Assembly: GCF_000179595.2 (NCBI RefSeq)
Contig: NZ_JH556658.1
Coordinates: forward strand, 457,303-521,302
DNA: 64,000 bases
Source: Acetivibrio cellulolyticus CD2
GTDB lineage: Bacteria > Bacillota > Clostridia > Acetivibrionales > Acetivibrionaceae
Reading direction: 5' to 3'
Part shown: positions 27,477 to 35,392 of the stretch, in pieces
Layout of the letters: every line of letters begins with the position of its first letter
Numbering within the stretch: position 1 is the first letter of the stretch
Made by a program: the position numbers and the translations under genes
The notes under the pieces: model-generated
The model's input: the letters and a program-made list of their open reading frames with translations, nothing else
The model's database searches: none
Told to the model about the DNA's origin: nothing

Positions 27477-27953
27477 ATGACTTTAAATTTTGATAAATAT
27501 ACATTTAAAATAAAATTATTGAAAGTGTATACATGCGCTATTATTGATATTAAAGAAAAGAAGTCAACTGATGATATTAACTTGTTGATGTGCAATTTTA
27601 GCAGTTTTAAAGATTGTGACAAAATCCTAGTTTGTACCCAAAATAGTGAAGGGAATTTTGTTGTTGAAAAATATCCTTTTGAAAATGAACAATACGATGA
27701 TCAAGATGATGTATTTAAAGTAATTATTAGATATATTTCAAATAAGTATCGCCAAAATGAAAAGTTTAGCATTATTTATGGTAATAGAAGTATAAATGTC
27801 AAGATTATAAACAGTACAGACTTTTTAGATATGGATAATGGAAAAAAGTCTAAAATAATTAACACCGTTGGAAGAATGGAAAGTGGTCAAATTAAATGTG
27901 GTCGTGGTCAGATTAGTATTAAAAATGGTAACGGACTTGATGAAGTTAAATGA
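27477..27953 (+). CDS. Hypothetical protein
   Basis: A 158-residue soluble protein with a clear TTGGAGG ribosome site before its ATG. It is mixed alpha/beta with many Lys and Asp residues, no signal peptide and no recognised motif. It lies directly before a GC-rich non-coding patch. Confidence 0.5.
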   Translation: MTLNFDKYTFKIKLLKVYTCAIIDIKEKKSTDDINLLMCNFSSFKDCDKILVCTQNSEGNFVVEKYPFENEQYDDQDDVFKVIIRYISNKYRQNEKFSIIYGNRSINVKIINSTDFLDMDNGKKSKIINTVGRMESGQIKCGRGQISIKNGNGLDEVK

Positions 27954-27989
27954 ATGAGGAAAGTTGGAAAAGTAGCAAAATTTTTTGAT

Positions 27990-28290
27990 GAATTCCCGTC
28001 CGTGGGAATTTCTGAATCGCGGGTCAGGATACGTTGGAGATCAAGGCATCTCAGTGGAAGCTGCGAGAGAAGGAGCATGGAGAAGTGCTCTGGAGTAATG
28101 GACATGTAGAAGGGCTCCGCTACATGCCCTCATGGGCGCGGTTGCGCACTGAGGTGGGTCATCCTTACACCTTACGGGGCCATTTGATGACGTCTGAGAT
28201 GCTGACGATATATGGAATTCCCTGCATTCTGACGCGTCCTGCGTTGGGTTTGATAAGGTGGAATTTGAAGCATTTCCAATTATGAAGTCA
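27990..28290. other. GC-rich anomalous intergenic patch
   Basis: About 300 bases of clearly higher GC than the surroundings, between two AT-rich genes. One frame (28034-28285) is open for 83 codons (KLREKEHGEVLWSNGHVEG...), but it lacks a good ribosome site and I cannot place it in a family. The patch ends with an ACGC-GTCCT-GCGT hairpin (28232-28244) resembling other GC-rich hairpins upstream of genes in this region. It could be a remnant of imported DNA or a structured RNA. Confidence 0.45.
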
Positions 28291-28313
28291 AAAGGTTTAT
28301 GAGGAGATTTTAT

Positions 28314-28721
28314 ATGGATAAAGATAAATTCAAAACAAAAGAAGATACTCTTAGTAAAATAATGTTACTTCATAAGAATATCTTACCTCCTTATACATAT
28401 GACGAAGATGAATGTGAACATGCTATAGATGAGTATGCGGACTATTTTAGCCAAAATTTAAATATGTGTATTTATGTTACAAAACAATATTTAGATGGTT
28501 TACTTGATTTTAATCAGAATAAATGTGACATCAACTTTAAGCATCAACTTTATTGCAGACATATTTTCATTGGATATCTTCCTTTTGCATATGATGAACT
28601 TGATCCTAATGGAAATGATTATGCTCGTAGTGTTGCTTATATGAGAGAAATCTATGAGAGAGTTAGTAGTTTTATGTTCGAAAGAGATTATTTAGAAGCC
28701 TTAGAAAGGTTAAAGGATTAA
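28314..28721 (+). CDS. Hypothetical protein
   Basis: A 135-residue acidic, mostly helical protein (many Asp, Glu and Tyr; DEDECEHAIDEYADYF). GAGGAG before the ATG at 28314 fixes the start. No family recognised. The composition matches the host, in contrast to the GC-rich patch before it. Confidence 0.5.
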   Translation: MDKDKFKTKEDTLSKIMLLHKNILPPYTYDEDECEHAIDEYADYFSQNLNMCIYVTKQYLDGLLDFNQNKCDINFKHQLYCRHIFIGYLPFAYDELDPNGNDYARSVAYMREIYERVSSFMFERDYLEALERLKD

Positions 28722-28734
28722 AGGCTCGGACATC

Positions 28735-28930
28735 CTTGTGTACGCCTTGTTGGGCTATAATCCCTGAGCAACAAGCAGGAATAAATCCTTCGGGCAATTT
28801 AATATAGAAATTGTACCAAACTGTTTCGTCGAATTCAAGGGGTGAAATTCCCCCACCTGATAAGTGGGAGATGTGGCAAGTACTAATCCTCTACTATGCG
28901 TCTTAAACCTGCCAGTTTAAGACCCCGCAA
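28735..28930 (+). mobile_element. Sequence resembling an IS200/IS605-type right end (orphan)
   Basis: A run of hairpins without a coding gene: CTTGTTG/CAACAAG; GGGG/CCCC overlapping an alternative CCCAC/GTGGG stem (about 28839-28870); and a perfect 9-bp GTCTTAAAC/GTTTAAGAC stem near 28900. The AAGCAGGAAT segment, then TTCAAGGGG and the C-rich/G-rich hairpin followed by AGATGT, resemble the right ends of clostridial tnpB elements that carry the guide-RNA scaffold. No tnpA or tnpB is in the window. Alternatively it is an unrelated structured RNA upstream of the STM3941 gene. Confidence 0.4.
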
Positions 28931-28988
28931 AATCAATTTTAATAAGTTTATGGGTGTAGGAAAATAAATATGAGAGAGGACGAGTTTT

Positions 28989-29555
28989 ATGGAATTAAAA
29001 AAAGAAATTATAATTTATCCTAGTATTCTTAAGTTGCTAGGGTTGTTTATAGGGGCGAGTATATTTGTATTGATGGGAACATTTTTGATTATTGCAGGGT
29101 TTAATATTGATATCGGAATAGATATTTCAATAGAGGAAGGCTATTCCCAATTGCTTATTGGAATAATTGGAGTTATTTGCAATTCGTTCTTTGGGCTTTG
29201 TTGGATTTATATTGCTATAAGATTATTTGTAAGGAAGCCCTTGGTTATCATAAGCGAAGATGGTTTTACAGACAACGCTTCGGCTATTAGTGTTGGATTT
29301 CTAAAATGGAGTGAAATAAAAAGTTTTAAAGTATATAATTATATGGGACAGAAATTTTTAGGAATTGAGCCTGTTGATGTTGAAGCAACTTTACAAAAGG
29401 TTTCAAAATTAAAAAGAACATTATTAAATGCTAACAAAAGTTTAGGAACTGCTATTATAAATATACCACAGAATGCATGTAGCATGCCTTTAGAGAAAAT
29501 ACATGATAAGATGGTCGAGTTTAATAACAAAACAAATAAAGGATATTGTTTGTGA
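28989..29555 (+). CDS. STM3941 family membrane protein
   Basis: A 188-residue protein with two transmembrane segments (about 10-35 and 52-80) followed by a PH-like domain. The family signature at the end is clear: GQKFLGIEPVD and then AIINIPQNACSMPLEKI. STM3941-like proteins are widespread, often in accessory regions, with no established function. GAGAGGACGAG precedes the ATG. It is followed at once by a broken acetyltransferase gene. Confidence 0.7.
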   Translation: MELKKEIIIYPSILKLLGLFIGASIFVLMGTFLIIAGFNIDIGIDISIEEGYSQLLIGIIGVICNSFFGLCWIYIAIRLFVRKPLVIISEDGFTDNASAISVGFLKWSEIKSFKVYNYMGQKFLGIEPVDVEATLQKVSKLKRTLLNANKSLGTAIINIPQNACSMPLEKIHDKMVEFNNKTNKGYCL

Positions 29556-29574
29556 ATTTTTAAAGGGATTTACT

Positions 29575-29964
29575 ACGGAGATTAGATTTGAAAAAGCAAC
29601 TATTAATGACATTGAAGTCTTGATTGATGTACGAAACAAAAGTTTCTATGCAGATTATACTAAATATGGTGAATGCTCTGGATATAATATGTCTAAAGAA
29701 GATATGACTGACTCAATTTTGAATAGAATATCATATAAAATAATATGCAATAATCAGGTAGTAGGTAATATAGGTATAAGGGATAATCAGGATGATACTT
29801 ATTACCTCGGTTGCCTTTGTGTGATACCGGACTATGAAAACAAAGGAATAGGAGAAGGAGTCATTAGATTTATCGAAAGTGAATTTCCGAATGCAACAGT
29901 ATGAACTTTGCAAACACCCGCAGAAAAAGAAAGGTTGATAAGTACAATTACAATCAGAAAATGA
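29575..29964 (+). pseudogene. Broken GNAT acetyltransferase
   Basis: The frame encodes a GNAT N-acetyltransferase (EIRFEKATINDIEVLIDVRNKSF..., YLGCLCVIPDYENKGIGEGVIRFIE acetyl-CoA loop) but is damaged three ways. The expected start is ACG (29575-29577) where ATG would fit AAAGGG spacing. A TGA at 29902-29904 interrupts ATV-TLQTPAEKE, where relatives have Trp. The C-terminal third is missing and replaced by intron-protein-like sequence. I infer a pseudogene. Confidence 0.65.
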
Positions 29965-30363
29965 CACCGTATAGTAAGAAGGAAGAAAACTTTACATAAT
30001 AGAGAAAAAGGGAACAAAACAATCCCACTCGCCCGCCCTCCAATTTATGAGGATGTAGAACTGTTCAAATGTGATGAAAAGAGCTTAAATAATTTTGAGT
30101 ATTATATGAACAGAGAATATTCCTACAACAGAGATAGGGGGAGATGCAAAATTTGCGGAGAAAATCTGAGAAGCAACCACAGGCACTGTCAAAGAATTGA
30201 CGGAACATTACCCCTTGATAAAATAAACAAGGTTCCAAATTTAGCATGGTTTTGTTATAATTGTCTAAAGATAGTACAAAGTGGAGAGATACCACAAGGA
30301 ATAAACTCAAAAATGAAATCAAAGATACTTAAATACCAGAAAAAGCTTAAAGTTTTAAACTGA
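29965..30363 (+). pseudogene. C-terminal fragment of a group II intron-type protein (HNH-like)
   Basis: The frame is open from 29965 to a stop at 30361-30363 and reads TIPLARPPIYEDVELF, EYYMNREYSYNRDRGRCKICGENL, then NRHCQ-like and LPLDKINKVPNLAWFCYNC. The order REYxYNRD-x-CxxCG ... LPLDKINKVPNL ... CxxC is that of the zinc/HNH tail of clostridial group II intron reverse transcriptases. The reverse transcriptase domain and intron domains V/VI are absent. Its last 150 bases recur in four other places downstream. Confidence 0.6.
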
Positions 30364-30375
30364 AGCATTTTGCTA
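30211..30375 (+). repeat. 165-bp direct repeat, copy A
   Basis: The end of the intron-protein-like fragment. It aligns without gaps to 37822-37986 at roughly 94 percent identity by eye, including bases past the stop codon. Shorter, more degenerate relatives are at about 38544-38620, 41721-41764 and 41808-41892. Confidence 0.9.
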
Positions 30376-30398
30376 TAATAAAACTAGGAGTAAAAGAA

Positions 30399-31238
30399 AT
30401 GGAAATAAAAGAAAAAGTATTGCAAGTTAAGGATTATTTAACAAAATCAAATTTACCTGCAAGCGATTACGTCATAAATCCTTATATTGGCTGTTCTCAT
30501 GCTTGTAAATATTGCTATGCTTGCTTTATGAAGCGATTTACAGGGCATACAGAAGAATGGGGATCATTTATTGATGTAAAACTTTGCGATAAGCCAATTA
30601 ACTTAAAAAAAATACAAAACAAAACTGTTTTTCTTTCTTCCGTTACAGATTGTTACAATTGCTTTGAAGAGAAATATCAAGTTACAAAAAAAGTATTAGA
30701 ACAATTAGTTGACGTAAAATGCTCTATTGGAATTTCTACAAAATCCAAACTTATTCTAAGGGATATTGATTTGTTGAAAAAATGCAATGATTTAAAAGTA
30801 TCTATATCAATAAATAGTTTGGATGAAAATTTCAAAAATGATATGGATAATGCAAGTAGCATTAATGACAGGCTTTGCACATTGAAAGAATTACACAACC
30901 AAGGGATTTATACAGTGCTATTTATGTCACCAATTTTTCCATATATTACGGATTTTAAAGGAATCATAGAAAGAACTAATACTTATGTTGATGAATACTG
31001 GTTTGAAAATCTAAATCTAAGAGGGAATTATAAGCAAAAAATATTAGACTATATTAAAGTAAAATATCCAAATTTATATAGTCAATATGAAAAAATATAT
31101 ATTAAAGGTGAGAAAATGTACTGGATAGATTTATCAATACAAATAGAAAATTATTGTAAACAAAATAATATAAAGCGCATCAACTATTTTTATCATGAAG
31201 AATTAGTTAATGAGAAACTGCAAAATAAACGCGTATAA
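30399..31238 (+). CDS. SPL-like radical SAM protein (mobile-pair type)
   Basis: A 279-residue radical SAM protein with cluster motif Cys-x3-Cys-x2-Cys in GCSHACKYCYACFMKRF. The sequence LPASDYVINPYIGCSHACKYCYA, KTVFLSSVTDCYN, IGISTKSKLILRDIDLL, FMSPIFPYITD and WFENLNLRGNYK closely follows the family I know as radical SAM mobile pair protein, spread on mobile elements, function unknown. AGGAG precedes the ATG. It begins 24 bases after repeat copy A. The usual second pair member is not visible, so this may be an orphan. Confidence 0.8.
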   Translation: MEIKEKVLQVKDYLTKSNLPASDYVINPYIGCSHACKYCYACFMKRFTGHTEEWGSFIDVKLCDKPINLKKIQNKTVFLSSVTDCYNCFEEKYQVTKKVLEQLVDVKCSIGISTKSKLILRDIDLLKKCNDLKVSISINSLDENFKNDMDNASSINDRLCTLKELHNQGIYTVLFMSPIFPYITDFKGIIERTNTYVDEYWFENLNLRGNYKQKILDYIKVKYPNLYSQYEKIYIKGEKMYWIDLSIQIENYCKQNNIKRINYFYHEELVNEKLQNKRV

Positions 31239-32229
31239 GATTGTGCACATTATGTGGTATGATAAGTTGCAATACTTATGTTTTGCGGAAATAAGGTTAA
31301 AAGTGGCTTGTGTGAGATTAAAGGGTACACCATCCGTGGATGCACTCTCGCTACGCGGGGCACCTGACTTCGTGTAACACTTAGCCAACATTCTGAAGTT
31401 TTCGGTGTAAAAAAGCTCTATCCTAGACTAAAAAGGATAGAACGTCAAGTTACCTCAAACTCGCCAGAAATTTCAGAATTGCATGATGAACGAAGCCGCT
31501 GGAACTTATGCGACTATATGGGGATTTGATGTTTCAAATTCATTGTTTGTTATGCATATTTGACACCGTAAACACTAAAAAATACCAGCATTTTTTCGCC
31601 CGTAACTAAAAATGAGTACACTAAAATAGACCCTTGGTAGAAGGGCTTTAAAAACTTTTATTCAGGAAACTCTAGTTTATTCCCTCAAAACAAATCTGCT
31701 AACAAACTCACAACAACAAATTGGGCAACAAAAAATATCTGGACCATAGATTTTTATTATAATTTCGTACCGGCTCAACCGAGTGATTTTTGATAGTTTT
31801 ACACCGGTTAATTTTTGGCAAAGACGTAATTTTGTTTTCCGATTCTTGTTGCGAGTTTATAGTTTATAGGAAGAATACTTGATGCAGTTGAAAAACTATA
31901 AATGTTACCAAGTATGGGAAGAGAAGTACAGTAGGCAGTTTAATTGTCTAATAATGTTAGAAGGTATGCAAATATGAGTGACAAGAAAAGGGTAATAGTT
32001 ATTTACGTCTCACGTATTCGTATTGTTACCAATGATACTATGATAGTAAAAGGGAGGTAAATTTGGTATAATGTTTCTGTTGTTATTTATGATGTGAGCC
32101 TAAGCGAGCGGCATGTTGTGAAAATCGAATGCAAAAGTCGCCGCATCCGGCGGCAAAAAATGAAAGAAGGGCTTTGAAGTATAAGAAAATACCATAATAA
32201 TATTTAAAAACAGAAAGGATACACACTAT
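31239..32229. other. 990-base non-coding stretch with decayed mobile DNA
   Basis: No credible gene. It holds an imperfect long inverted repeat (about 31292-31396) in which GGCTTGTGTGAG..GGGTACACC mirrors GGGGCACC..GTGTAACACTTAGCC; several A/T-rich blocks with short hairpins (for example 31637-31650); and a short frame at about 31975 (MSDKKRVIVIYVSR) that could be the decayed start of a recombinase. The GC-rich hairpin at 32140-32154 lies 76 bases before the next gene. Confidence 0.5.
32140..32154. repeat. GC-rich hairpin element
   Basis: GCCGCATCCGGCGGC, followed by GAAAGAAGG, upstream of the gene at 32230. The same arrangement recurs at 32591-32606, and a similar hairpin is at 41689-41703. 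Confidence 0.6.
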
Positions 32230-32532
32230 ATGAAAAGTGAATTATCTGAAGGAAATAATAAAAATATTCTTAGTTTAATATCTCTTTGTATGTCTTTAGT
32301 TATTTTTCTGTTGATTGTAAACTGGCTATTTAAAATTACACCATTTCAGAAGTTAGCTGGTATGCCCTTGCTGATAGCTCCATTTGTAGGAGTGGTAGGA
32401 TTTGTGTTAAGTCTTATATCATTTAAACAAGCACATAATAAATTATCAATGATGAGTCTAATTTGTAATGTAATAATGTTTGTCTTACCATTTCTATACT
32501 GGATTGTAGGCACATTAATTTTTGGACCATGA
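32230..32532 (+). CDS. Small three-helix membrane protein
   Basis: A 100-residue protein with three hydrophobic segments (about 14-33, 42-63 and 73-97) separated by short polar turns (KITPFQK, FKQAHNK). AGAAAGGAT precedes the ATG. No family recognised. It is flanked on both sides by GC-rich hairpin elements, as if it were a discrete module. Confidence 0.55.
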   Translation: MKSELSEGNNKNILSLISLCMSLVIFLLIVNWLFKITPFQKLAGMPLLIAPFVGVVGFVLSLISFKQAHNKLSMMSLICNVIMFVLPFLYWIVGTLIFGP

Positions 32533-32590
32533 TTTGCATATTAATGAATCTTTAAGAACAAAGTTGTATATGCCAAGGAATTATTAAGGC

Positions 32591-32606
32591 GGCGCATCCT
32601 TGCGCC
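32591..32606. repeat. GC-rich hairpin element
   Basis: GGCGCATCCTTGCGCC, followed by GTGAAAGAAGGACT, upstream of the acetyltransferase gene at 32698. It shares the GCATCC loop and the GAAAGAAGG tail with the element at 32140. Confidence 0.6.
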
Positions 32607-32697
32607 GATTGTGAAAGAAGGACTATGGAGATTTGTTTATTACATATTAGTTTGAAAGTGTGTACTTTAGATTATTTGTATTAGTGGAGGTTTTGGT

Positions 32698-33180
32698 ATG
32701 GTAGATGGCTACGAATTTTCTTTAGCGAGTTATGATGAAATTTCACAAATTATGGATATATATCACAGTTTGATAGGTACCCCAGGATGTACTTGGAGTT
32801 TGGATTATCCAAATAGAGAAACAGCAGAATCTGATATTGACAGCAAATCATTATATGTTCTGAAAAAGAATGGACTAATAATTGCTATAACATCATTAGG
32901 TGAGTTTAACGAATTAGAACATTTACCATGGACACTGAAAGTGCCTTGTGAATTGGCGAGGATAGGAGTTATCCCAACAATGCAAAAGCAAGGCATAGGT
33001 ACAACTATTCTTAAAAACATCATTAAAACAGCAAAAGAAAAAGGTTTTGATGGGATAAGAATGTTAGTCAGCAAAACCAATCCTGCAGCTTTAGCTTTAT
33101 ATGATAAAAATGGTTTTGAGAAATGTGGGGAAGTTTTCATGTATAATATTGATTTTTATTGTTATCAGATGAAATTTTAG
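32698..33180 (+). CDS. GNAT family N-acetyltransferase
   Basis: A 160-residue acetyltransferase. The acetyl-CoA pyrophosphate loop is VIPTMQKQGIGTTILKNI; the C-terminal strand-helix unit GFDGIRMLVSKTNPAALALYDKNGFEKCGE matches the family. The substrate cannot be deduced. GTGGAGG sits just before the ATG. One of several unrelated GNAT genes in this region (see 29575, 40913 and 47245), each in its own module. Confidence 0.85.
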   Translation: MVDGYEFSLASYDEISQIMDIYHSLIGTPGCTWSLDYPNRETAESDIDSKSLYVLKKNGLIIAITSLGEFNELEHLPWTLKVPCELARIGVIPTMQKQGIGTTILKNIIKTAKEKGFDGIRMLVSKTNPAALALYDKNGFEKCGEVFMYNIDFYCYQMKF

Positions 33181-33290
33181 TCAGCAGTATAGGATAAGAA
33201 GAATTTGAAATTTTTCACTTTATTATGGGTCCATGCTTTTACGGTAAGGGCCATTTTTTGCTTTAAACGAGTTTTTTTACGCACCCCCTC

Positions 33291-33320
33291 TTGACAAGGG
33301 ATGGCGTATTATGGTATTTT
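33291..33320 (+). promoter_or_regulatory. Candidate promoter of the membrane protein/HTH pair
   Basis: TTGACA and TATTTT with an 18-base spacer, about 66 bases before the start at 33386. The -35 is a perfect consensus. Confidence 0.55.
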
Positions 33321-33385
33321 GTAAATGTAACCTAAACTACTCAATAAGGGAAATAAAAGTTACATGCAAGAAGGAGATGGATGTT

Positions 33386-33835
33386 ATGGGTAATGTCAGT
33401 ACGGAAAATTTGCTCATTAAAAAGGCGAACAGATGGTTAGTTATTCGGAATGCATTTTTACTTGGTTTAATACTTTTGCACTTTTCCATTTATTTTGAAA
33501 TAGGATCGGATTTTACGTTGATCAAAATCGGAATTATTTCGGTTTGTACTGCTCTATGGCTTTTTGTTTACATCAAGTATGTTGTGATGGCGCTCAAGGC
33601 TTCAAAGAATACCTATCTGAAGAATGCTTTTCGAGATGAGTATTTCTACATGATTAAGATTAAGTCAGGATATCATGGGTTTGTGGCTATGCTCATCGTG
33701 ATTATTGCTTTGATACTATTAGGCTTAATGTTAGACCTTGGCCATGTGTCAATGGTTATTCCGAGTGAGATCGTCTTGTATAGCGGAATTTTGGTCAGCG
33801 ACATATCAAAAATAGTTCAGTCAAGGGGTGAGTAA
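33386..33835 (+). CDS. Membrane protein partner of an HTH regulator
   Basis: A 149-residue protein with four predicted transmembrane segments. ATG at 33386 is chosen for its nine-base spacing to AAGGAG; the frame stays open to 33311. It abuts the next gene: its TAA is followed directly by the ATG of an HTH regulator. This two-gene layout (small membrane protein followed by a YgzD-like HTH protein) is common in Firmicutes and is thought to sense envelope or metabolic stress. The function is unproven. Confidence 0.65.
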   Translation: MGNVSTENLLIKKANRWLVIRNAFLLGLILLHFSIYFEIGSDFTLIKIGIISVCTALWLFVYIKYVVMALKASKNTYLKNAFRDEYFYMIKIKSGYHGFVAMLIVIIALILLGLMLDLGHVSMVIPSEIVLYSGILVSDISKIVQSRGE

Positions 33836-34060
33836 ATGGGAAATGAACTATTTAAAAATAATCTGCGCGTTTATAGAGCAAAAATGAATTGGACCCAAGA
33901 GGACTTGGCTAAAAGCGTCGGAGTGACAAGGAAAACGATCAATACCATAGAAAACGGGGTTTTTATCCCATCGGCTTTTTTAGCACTTAAGATAGCGAAA
34001 GTCTTTCATGAGACGGTAGAAAATATTTTCTTCATCGCTGAAGAGAATGAAAAGGAGTGA
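33836..34060 (+). CDS. Cro/CI-type HTH regulator (YgzD-like)
   Basis: A 74-residue single-domain DNA-binding protein: NNLRVYRAKMNWTQEDLAKSVGVTRKTINTIENG, with the expected helix-turn-helix at about residues 18-40. It starts at the base after the stop of the membrane protein gene, indicating translational coupling, and probably autoregulates the pair. Its stop lies two bases before the first candidate start codon of the isochorismatase-like gene, so all three may be one operon. Confidence 0.85.
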   Translation: MGNELFKNNLRVYRAKMNWTQEDLAKSVGVTRKTINTIENGVFIPSAFLALKIAKVFHETVENIFFIAEENEKE

Positions 34061-34067
34061 AATGATA

Positions 34068-34586
34068 ATGAAAAAAGTTCTTTTTGTAATGGATCTTCAA
34101 GAAGACACAACGGGTACAACGGCTTCCAAAGGGCCTTTCCCCATCCGAGAACATCAACAATTGATTGATGCGGTGAATGAACGGATAGAGGCTTACAAAG
34201 CCGCAGGTGATGAAATCGCATACATAGCAATTGCGTTACCGAATAAGTGGTTTTTCAGAAAGGTGGTCGGGATCGCTATTAAAGGAACACCCGGATGTAG
34301 CATAGATCGGCGCATTAAGATAGTAGGGAATCATTATTTTGAAAAAATGAAACCGAGTGCATTTGCAAATAAGAATCTGGTTCGTTGGATCAAAGATAAC
34401 GAGGTTACACATGTTGAGATTACTGGTATCGATGCTGCTCAATGTTGTGCAGCCACTGCTGAAGAAGCCGTTAAACTTGGACTAGAGGCGGTGATTAATC
34501 GAAAAGCGACAGCGACTACCGTACCGCATAAACTGCCTAAGGTAAACGCGAAATTAACCCAATTGGGTGTGAAGTTTATGGACTAG
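34068..34586 (+). CDS. Isochorismatase-family cysteine hydrolase
   Basis: A 172-residue hydrolase with the catalytic triad of the isochorismatase-like fold: Asp in VLFVMDLQED, Lys in KMKPSAF, and Cys in GIDAAQCCAATAEEA. Family members hydrolyse amides, isochorismate or similar small molecules; the substrate here is unknown. The AAAGGAG site at 34051-34057 gives 10-base spacing to this ATG; the ATG at 34062 is an alternative. Codon use is somewhat GC richer than neighbouring genes, consistent with acquisition together with the HTH pair. Confidence 0.8.
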   Translation: MKKVLFVMDLQEDTTGTTASKGPFPIREHQQLIDAVNERIEAYKAAGDEIAYIAIALPNKWFFRKVVGIAIKGTPGCSIDRRIKIVGNHYFEKMKPSAFANKNLVRWIKDNEVTHVEITGIDAAQCCAATAEEAVKLGLEAVINRKATATTVPHKLPKVNAKLTQLGVKFMD

Positions 34587-35392
34587 CGTATTCTGTTTGA
34601 AATAGCAGAAAATATCAAAATTCCTCCTTTTAAAAATGAATTCTGGCTCACAGGATTTATCAAGTGCATCTACAATAGTTGATAGTATTTCTAAGATAAA
34701 CTATGATTTTGTGATAAGTTTCATGTAGAAAGCGTTCCTACCGTTTTTTGGATGCAGTTGCATGCTGACGCAAAGACCACCATATCGTAAGGCAGATTGC
34801 TAAATAAAAAGCTGATGGGATATTTCAACTATTATGCCATGGTTGTTGGGTAACCGGCAGCTACTTTTTTATCTACTCTTTTTTTAGTTAGAAATCTATA
34901 AAAAATCTATTTATTCTTTGAAAGTACATTTCTTCCTGGCATAGGAAAGTCTACCGATGGCGTCTTAACTGTAAGGTTACGACTTTTTAAAAATATAATC
35001 AAAATCCCCGCTGAAAATAAATATATATTACGAATATGTAAAATAGAAAGTATCTGTTACCCTCTTAAAATTGAGGGTTACAGACCTATATAAAATTAAT
35101 ATTTAGTTTTAGGAGGAAAATGTATAAGTGTATGTCTTAAAGCTTCTGTCGGGATAGACAGATAGGCATATCCAATCCAAACATAGGACTGCAATGACAA
35201 AGGAATAGTGTTTGATTAAATTTTACTAATATATACAAATATGCCTAAGAAAGGAGTGCGCATAAGAAGGGGAATTATCAATTACTTTGGCAAAAAGTTT
35301 TACTTTAGTTGTTAACATCAATTCAAGTTAATCCTAGTTTACTAGATAATAACTACCAAAAAGATCACTAAAAATATCAGGGAGGTAATAAA
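34587..35392. other. 800-base non-coding region with a degenerate hairpin repeat
   Basis: No credible gene. 34921-34990 is a diverged relative of the 105-bp repeat at 17403 (shared TTTCTT.CTGGCAT, AAAGTCTACCGA and a final hairpin before GACTTTTT). A hairpin at about 35050-35080 (11-bp stem with one mismatch) precedes AGGAGGAAA and a six-codon frame at about 35119. A 24-codon frame at about 35243 lacks a ribosome site. The AT-rich stretch just before 35393 contains the GGGAGG site of the esterase gene. Confidence 0.5.

Noticed and set aside
28034..28285. 83-codon frame in the GC-rich patch as a gene
   Set aside because: It starts at an ATG without a ribosome site and has no recognisable family; kept only as an anomalous region.
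28838..28858. GGGTGAAATTCCC as in the FMN riboswitch core
   Set aside because: No other FMN-element block is present and the neighbouring gene is not flavin related; the match is a local hairpin.
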